A stretch of 8,835 bases of DNA from an uncultured Eubacteriales bacterium (GTDB taxonomy: Bacteria > Bacillota > Clostridia > Oscillospirales > Acutalibacteraceae): contig CAKRRH010000037.1 in assembly GCA_934394855.1 (NCBI GenBank), positions 1 through 8,835 of the forward strand, given 5' to 3'. Under the pieces are notes generated by a model. The model was not told the DNA's origin, did not search any database, and saw only the letters and a list, made by a program, of their open reading frames with translations. Numbering within the stretch: the stretch's first letter is position 1; the number at the start of each line of letters is the position of its first letter. This document shows, one piece after another, positions 5,601 through 8,835 of this stretch. The position numbers and the translations under genes are program-made.

Positions 5601-8415
5601 ATGTATATTGTCCGCCCGGCACTATTGCTTTTGTATCAAAATCCTGATAAATTCTCGCTCTTCCGTCGCCCGTTACCGCTGTCGAATTAAGCTTGAACGA
5701 GCTGTTGCCGAACAGCTTTTGTTCCGTGCTTGTGCCAAATGTATAGGTGCAGTCATTCACCCATCTTGCCGACTTCCAATATGTTGCGCTTTCCGCATTT
5801 CCGTTGAGCACATGATTGAGAGTGTTTCTGCCGATTGAGGCATAGCCGGTAAGTTTATTGAGTTGATTTATGTTGCTGGCGTCTGAATTTACGGTAGCCG
5901 AGCTATATTGATATGTTGACGCGCCATAGTTGCTTCCGCTTTTGCTTGACTGAACCGAAATTGTTCTTCCGAAATTATCAAATTGATAGGTGTTGGTAAT
6001 ATCATCGGAATTTCCGATGATTCCGTCAACGCCGCTTGTTGTTATTTTCGTTGTGTTATATTCGCTTCTGTCAAATTTGATGCACTGACCGAGTTCGCCG
6101 TTTTGTCCATATTCGGTCAATGATTTTACTCTTTTTCCGAGTGATTTCGGAGTATATTCAATTATGACTTTTGAACCGTCGCTCGACTGAAGAGAACTTA
6201 ATGCTCCGTCGCTGTCATAATCATATGTTGCGGTTTTTCCGTCAGGATATTTGATCTGGCAAAAACCTTTTTCGTTGAAATAAAAATATGTGATTTTTTG
6301 CTCAGGGTCGGTCATTGACCGAATGTTTCCGGATTTTGTTTGGGTGTTGTCCGAAATTATAATTTTATGACCTGAACCGTCCGAAACCGATGTTATCTGA
6401 TTTCCGCTATATGTAACGGTCATTTTGTTTCCGTTTGAGTCTTTGATTTGAGAAAGATTTCCGGAAGAATTGAAAGAATAGATGGTTTTTCCACTGCTTT
6501 TGTCAATGCTGTTTTCTATCGTATATCCCGAAGATGTTTTCTTCAATTCCATTTTTTGACCGTTTTCATCGAGATATCTGGCGACATTGTTTTCGGTTTT
6601 TTTCAAAAAATAATGGTCTGTTCCGTCAGCGTCGGTATAAACATAGGGATATTTTGCCGCCGTGTCGCTGTTAAATCCCGGTATTTTTTTAGTTTCACGA
6701 ACGGTCTGCTCAATATTAAGCCGCCAGCCGTGACCCATTTTTGGCATTATTTCGTTAAATGTTCCTTTGTCATATGTATAACCGTTATATACATGCTGAA
6801 TTGTGATCGGCATATTGAGCCCTGCTGTTGAAACATCGTCATGTGTCACAACAAGGTTTCCCGTATAATCGTTTACACTGATGTTGCCTGCGATTCCGGC
6901 GCTTGCGGTCGTGTAGGTCCAATAATCCTCTAATCCCTTATTGTTGATGTAATTTATGATGATTGCGGGAAGGGCGTTGGGGTTTGCACCGTATCTTTCG
7001 GAAAACAGCTCGCCTTTTACGCCGGCGTCTGCATAGCTGCCGTTTTCGTTATATGATTTCAGCATTATGCCGTTGTTTTTAACATAATTTCCGCTGCTGT
7101 CGGTTCCGCCTTCATACCATTGCTTAACGGCTTTGGTAATATTAAAATATTTCCAGTTGCCTTTGTTGTCTTTTCTGGTGATATAATCATAATCCAAAAC
7201 CGTGTTGCTTGTAGACGGGCAGTTGTTCCAGGTTACGGTTTTATAATTCCAGGATTTATTGATCATATGGGCATTTACCTGCAAATCCGGCGTTGTTGTA
7301 TCATAAAACGAACCGTCGTTTGCAAAGGCAACAAAACATAATTTTGCGTTGACGACCATGTCGCCGGCGGAAAGTGCGGGAAGCTTGAATTTAACCATTG
7401 CACGGCAGTTGCCATATTCGCTGCTTTCCTTTCCGACCAAGAGTTCTGCTTTGTCACTGTGGTTAGTATTCGGCTTTGAGGAGGTGATAAATGCAGTGTC
7501 TAACGATTTAGATTTTTGTTCGGTTACAACGACCGGGTCAATTGTTACGGGAAATGCGCGATCGTCGCTGTTGAGCCACTCCGAATCTGCTGTGATCGTC
7601 AGAGTGTATTTATTATTATTCTTTTGGCTCAGCGAATAAGTTACCAAGTCCGAGAAATCGTTTTCCGAATCAAACATGAACGGAGCGGGAATTGTGAAAA
7701 CGGTTTCATTTTTGCTGTTTTTGCCGTAAATATTGTTATCTTCAAGTTCCAAAGAAACATTTTTTGTCTGAATATCAAAAGAGAAATCATAATTATCTCT
7801 TTTTGATTTAACAATGATGTTTTCCTTGACAGACGAACCTGTGATGATATATTCTAAGTCGCAATCCGAGTCAATGTTTGAATATGTAACTTTTTGCGTT
7901 GACTTTTTTACGGAATCATAAATCATGTCGCCGGTATCATCGGCAACATTTTCAATGTTTGCGCCGCAAAAAGTTTTTCTGACCGGATTTGAATTGCTGT
8001 AACCCCAAGAAATGCCATAGCTGTCTGTTTTGATTCGGACTAACTTTTTGGCATTGGCGTTCTTTGCAACCTTAACCTTAAAAGAGTTTTCAACAGTAGA
8101 AAATCCGTCGAAATCTTCTCTGTCTTCAGCGTCAGCGAGAGACATCGAACTGTCAACGTCCTTCCATTGCCCGTTTTCTTTGTAATGGACATTATCGGAA
8201 TATACTACCGCACGGATAGATTTGTCGCTCATCAAAAAGCGCTTGCTGTCAGCTGTTCGCTGATCCTTCAGCTCCGCTATTGCATAAGCCTGCGTCGGAA
8301 AAGTGTCGGACTTCTGAACTTTTTCGGCTGTTTGTGCTGTGACGGTGATTGACACGATTGACAATATCATTGCCAATATCAAGACCGTCGAAGTGATTTT
8401 TCGTAACAATTTCAT
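2035..8415 (-). CDS. Secreted RHS/YD-repeat polymorphic toxin with DNRLRE-like module
   Basis: A 2126-residue exported toxin of the RHS/WapA type, which carries a variable toxic tip to neighbouring cells. Residues 1-27 form a Sec signal peptide (basic MKLLRK, hydrophobic core, VTA before the likely cut). About 293-486 resembles a DNRLRE module (LDTAFITSSKP, AMVKFKLP, ITKAVKQWYEGG). YD repeats run from about 600 to 860. Two carbohydrate-binding-like beta-sandwich modules follow (about 866-1040 and 1042-1204; each ends in a FFDGIQ or YFDNIQ motif), then a second long YD array of about 1205-1860. The RHS core, with RYRGYYYDSETGYYY and SRYYDPEIGRF, starts near 1861, and FAYCFNNPVN leads to the hypervariable tip from 1932. 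The usual DPxG at the boundary is SDETG here, so the proline is lost. No LPxTG anchor is visible. The ATG has a good RBS and promoter. The Imm1 gene follows at once. Family call is firm; individual module names rest on motif memory. Confidence 0.93.
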   Translation of the reverse strand: MKLLRKITSTVLILAMILSIVSITVTAQTAEKVQKSDTFPTQAYAIAELKDQRTADSKRFLMSDKSIRAVVYSDNVHYKENGQWKDVDSSMSLADAEDREDFDGFSTVENSFKVKVAKNANAKKLVRIKTDSYGISWGYSNSNPVRKTFCGANIENVADDTGDMIYDSVKKSTQKVTYSNIDSDCDLEYIITGSSVKENIIVKSKRDNYDFSFDIQTKNVSLELEDNNIYGKNSKNETVFTIPAPFMFDSENDFSDLVTYSLSQKNNNKYTLTITADSEWLNSDDRAFPVTIDPVVVTEQKSKSLDTAFITSSKPNTNHSDKAELLVGKESSEYGNCRAMVKFKLPALSAGDMVVNAKLCFVAFANDGSFYDTTTPDLQVNAHMINKSWNYKTVTWNNCPSTSNTVLDYDYITRKDNKGNWKYFNITKAVKQWYEGGTDSSGNYVKNNGIMLKSYNENGSYADAGVKGELFSERYGANPNALPAIIINYINNKGLEDYWTYTTASAGIAGNISVNDYTGNLVVTHDDVSTAGLNMPITIQHVYNGYTYDKGTFNEIMPKMGHGWRLNIEQTVRETKKIPGFNSDTAAKYPYVYTDADGTDHYFLKKTENNVARYLDENGQKMELKKTSSGYTIENSIDKSSGKTIYSFNSSGNLSQIKDSNGNKMTVTYSGNQITSVSDGSGHKIIISDNTQTKSGNIRSMTDPEQKITYFYFNEKGFCQIKYPDGKTATYDYDSDGALSSLQSSDGSKVIIEYTPKSLGKRVKSLTEYGQNGELGQCIKFDRSEYNTTKITTSGVDGIIGNSDDITNTYQFDNFGRTISVQSSKSGSNYGASTYQYSSATVNSDASNINQLNKLTGYASIGRNTLNHVLNGNAESATYWKSARWVNDCTYTFGTSTEQKLFGNSSFKLNSTAVTGDGRARIYQDFDTKAIVPGGQYTFSAYVKTSNITVANGTDNGKNCGACLNVNVFTENNSNDISQYAEMVTGTTDTQINNGWVRISTTVTIPNNVTSTRLNLAIRNATGTAFFDGIQVEGAGVANSFNMLNNPSFERLSSGSKGILWDYGNISSTDICNSQNVKQGSYSYKIVGEASKKKEVYQFVPVSGSESDTYIVSGWAKADAVPATNSNRKFKISITVTYSDGTAVVKPPAEFNTSVSGWQYTSRAFNLDDGTSANKKPVKIGIYVRYWCGANTAYFDNIQLIKDNAQSYTYDKDGNLVTIAKNAENKSSMEYSNTNLIKETDVNGNSFSYTYDSKHNMTQAKSQRGIKYDYKYNSQGNATELVVSNSSGNSKIKTEASYYGTNNSFLKSVTDENGNKTEYDYNTVNGLLNSTTNAKGIKTSYEYDASQRISKVSNGSSSISYSYDGKSQLSSINDNSGTKYSFTYDGFGNVLETSVGTRKLIANQYNARNNGLSRSTYGNGDYVDYVYNAFGKISEKKVNGVSRYKWYHDSGANLSKYVDNVNNICYNYTYDSTGRLIRQYASSGTVASNINARLYTTEYGYDKMNNVVKVVNKAGGRTQKVTNKFYAKDNLPEQSLIYSNRHVTFGHDTLNRLNKKIISTESPVYIDYVYQSSDRNTDTDSSYTTRLINKEYIGDTVYRYTYDKLGNIIKIEQGERTNKSSNQTADGNYQTLVEYVYDGNNQLVRENNKKQNKTVMYNYDDKGNRTARYEFVYFTDNPPAPPTVSTYMDYSDSGWGDLLTKVYGSVNSNLTYDEIGNPTSYFGYDMSWTGRQLDSINGNDLSVSYKYDADGLRTEKTVNGVSSKYYYVGGTLYYEKRGAKELYYFYDAHGTLMMIKLYDGESELNYYVSTNSRGDVENLYRGDGSIKAHYVYDTWGKVLSVTDENGNEITDANNIGLLNPIRYRGYYYDSETGYYYVSSRYYDPEIGRFLNADIQETLTADFENFSQYNLFAYCFNNPVNMSDETGTWPIWAKKVVAAVAIVAVVAAVAAVTVATAGAGTAAAVIAVGAAKGAAIGMASGAAIGAATGAMRHRVSTGSWSGADTAALNGMGDGALSGAVSGAMTGAAGSAVKVAQAAKAWDSGTFKSGYQSMKYHYNKHVINAGLTKGNNVLRYTRDAVSFANRNSSLLKYTYNYNYGNASWNLTYSTGRGGMFTRTGKILTFWYR

Positions 8416-8420
8416 ATCAT

Positions 8421-8428
8421 AACCTCTT
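8421..8428 (-). promoter_or_regulatory. Ribosome binding site of the RHS gene
   Basis: AAGAGGTT on the minus strand; its AGAGG core ends 7 nt before the ATG at 8415. This fixes the start immediately ahead of the signal peptide. Confidence 0.75.
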
Positions 8429-8438
8429 AAATTTATTT

Positions 8439-8468
8439 CTGTTTTTTACATATTTTGATAAAAAACAG
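8439..8468 (-). promoter_or_regulatory. Fold-back in the RHS 5' leader
   Basis: CTGTTTTTTA (8439-8448) and TAAAAAACAG (8459-8468) are perfect 10-bp inverted repeats with a 10-nt spacer. They lie in the predicted untranslated leader between the promoter and the ribosome binding site. The stem is mostly A-U, so it would be weak in RNA, and it has no terminator layout. It could modulate mRNA stability or be another DNA site. Confidence 0.35.
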
Positions 8469-8480
8469 TTTACTTTAACA

Positions 8481-8509
8481 ATAATACCATGCGCTTGAAT
8501 TAAATTCAA
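8481..8509 (-). promoter_or_regulatory. Sigma-A type promoter of the RHS gene
   Basis: On the minus strand TTGAAT (8504-8509) and TATTAT (8481-8486) are separated by exactly 17 bp. Transcription would start near 8474, giving a leader of about 60 nt before the RHS ATG. It is the best promoter match I can find between the upstream terminator and the RHS start. It may drive the full-length RHS gene together with Imm1. Confidence 0.62.
8495..8509. promoter_or_regulatory. 15-bp palindrome overlapping the -35 box (candidate operator)
   Basis: TTGAATT-A-AATTCAA is a perfect 7-1-7 palindrome. One arm contains the -35 hexamer of the RHS promoter (8504-8509), so a protein bound here would block RNA polymerase. 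Because the palindrome is all A/T except for one G and one C, chance symmetry is possible. Confidence 0.4.
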
Positions 8510-8510
8510 T

Positions 8511-8556
8511 TGATATTATTCACAAATTATTTAAATTATAATTGTGAATAATAATC
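8511..8556. promoter_or_regulatory. Large near-palindrome upstream of the RHS promoter (candidate operator)
   Basis: ATTATTCACAA (8515-8525) and TTGTGAATAAT (8542-8552) are perfect 11-bp inverted repeats around an AT-only centre, and the similarity extends outward with a small bulge. The element ends one base before the -35 box of the RHS promoter. Its symmetry and place fit a binding site for a dimeric regulator. A cruciform-prone or UP-like AT element is the alternative. No regulator gene is in the window. Confidence 0.5.
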
Positions 8557-8703
8557 AAATATATATTAGGCTGTTATATATGAAAATATTACAATGATTA
8601 TAATTTTAACGAGTGTTTTTGCTTAAAATTCTGTTTGGGTTAAGTCGATTCAATATTCGGCAAATATTTAACTATTACAGTCAATGATTATCGGAGCATA
8701 AAT
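8557..8703. other. AT-rich intergenic stretch, no gene seen
   Basis: About 150 bp between the terminator and the palindromic promoter region. I see no open frame with a ribosome binding site on either strand and no convincing promoter or repeat here. It is strongly AT-rich. Confidence 0.6.
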
Positions 8704-8738
8704 AAAAAAGGGCTTCATCAAGAAGATGAAACCCTTTT
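8704..8738 (-). terminator. Intrinsic terminator of the GGGtGRT-like gene
   Basis: Read on the minus strand, AAAAGGGTTTCATC and GATGAAGCCCTTTT form a 14-bp stem with one G-U pair and a 5-nt loop. A run of six U residues overlaps the descending arm and an AT-rich tail follows. It lies 22 bp after the TAA of the upstream gene, the normal position for a Rho-independent terminator. It also insulates the RHS promoter that follows. Confidence 0.88.
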
Positions 8739-8760
8739 AAAATGTTGCCGAAATTATTGA

Positions 8761-8835
8761 TTATTTGCTTGCTTCTTCAACAGCAACTGCACAAGCAACG
8801 GTAGCACCAACCATCGGGTTGTTGCCCATGCCGAT
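8761..8835 (-). CDS. C-terminal end of a GGGtGRT-family protein (partial)
   Basis: Only the last 24 codons plus a TAA stop lie in the window; the gene starts beyond the right edge. The visible tail contains the string GMGNNPMVGATVA, followed by an Ala/Val-rich stretch and EEASK. I recognise this from memory as the usual C-terminus of GGGtGRT proteins, a conserved family of unclear function found mainly in anaerobic Firmicutes. The stop is followed 22 bp later by a strong intrinsic terminator, so this gene ends its own transcription unit and is separate from the RHS locus downstream. It looks like an ordinary core-genome neighbour marking the right border of the toxin locus. The family call rests on a short tail and is moderately sure; that it is a real gene end is well supported by the terminator. 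Confidence 0.62.
   Translation of the reverse strand: MGMGNNPMVGATVACAVAVEEASK

Noticed and set aside
6448..7806. Several plus-strand open frames of 73-127 codons
   Set aside because: All are antisense to the N-terminal half of the RHS gene, without ribosome binding sites or recognisable motifs.
4700..8100. Repeated YD-type coding motifs considered as a DNA repeat or assembly artefact
   Set aside because: The repeats are divergent at DNA level and conserved only as protein motifs, as usual in RHS shells.

Overview
The window looks like a piece of a low-to-moderate-GC Gram-positive genome, most likely an anaerobic gut clostridium of the Oscillospiraceae/Ruminococcus kind. This is an inference from the Sec-exported RHS/YD-repeat protein with a DNRLRE-type module, the strong AAGGAG-type ribosome binding sites, and a flanking gene end that I recognise as the C-terminus of a GGGtGRT-family protein. 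All genes are on the minus strand, so transcription runs from high to low coordinates.

Right edge (8835 to 8704): the last 24 codons of the GGGtGRT-like gene, followed by a good intrinsic terminator. From 8703 down to 8416 is an AT-rich intergenic region. It carries a well-formed promoter (TTGAAT, 17 bp, TATTAT), a 15-bp palindrome covering its -35 box, a larger near-palindrome just upstream, and a fold-back in the 5' leader.

Centre (8415 to 2035): one very large secreted RHS/wall-associated polymorphic toxin of 2126 residues. In order it has a signal peptide, an N-terminal region, a DNRLRE-like module, YD repeats, two carbohydrate-binding-like beta-sandwich modules, a long second YD-repeat array, the RHS core, and a variable C-terminal tip (CT1). 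CT1 is a Gly/Ala-rich hydrophobic stretch followed by a small candidate RNase-like toxin. A 100-residue candidate immunity gene (Imm1) follows immediately, with its Shine-Dalgarno sequence overlapping the RHS stop codon.

Left part (1726 to 1): a silent-cassette array. A promoterless RHS-core fragment, preceded by three in-frame stops, carries a second tip (CT2) and is followed by three tandem copies of a 66-residue two-helix membrane protein, the candidate immunity family Imm2. The copies are separated by short stubs of RHS core. Another RHS-core copy (76 of 77 bases identical to the intact gene) runs off the left edge and probably leads into a third tip.

How it may work together: the full-length RHS protein would deliver CT1 while Imm1 protects the producer. 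Recombination between the shared RHS-core tracts could replace CT1 with CT2 (or the cassette beyond the edge), and the Imm2 copies would protect against CT2 from the cell or its kin. The least expected feature is that the RHS-homology edges in the array are all marked by fold-back hairpins built from an inverted copy of the adjoining RHS sequence.
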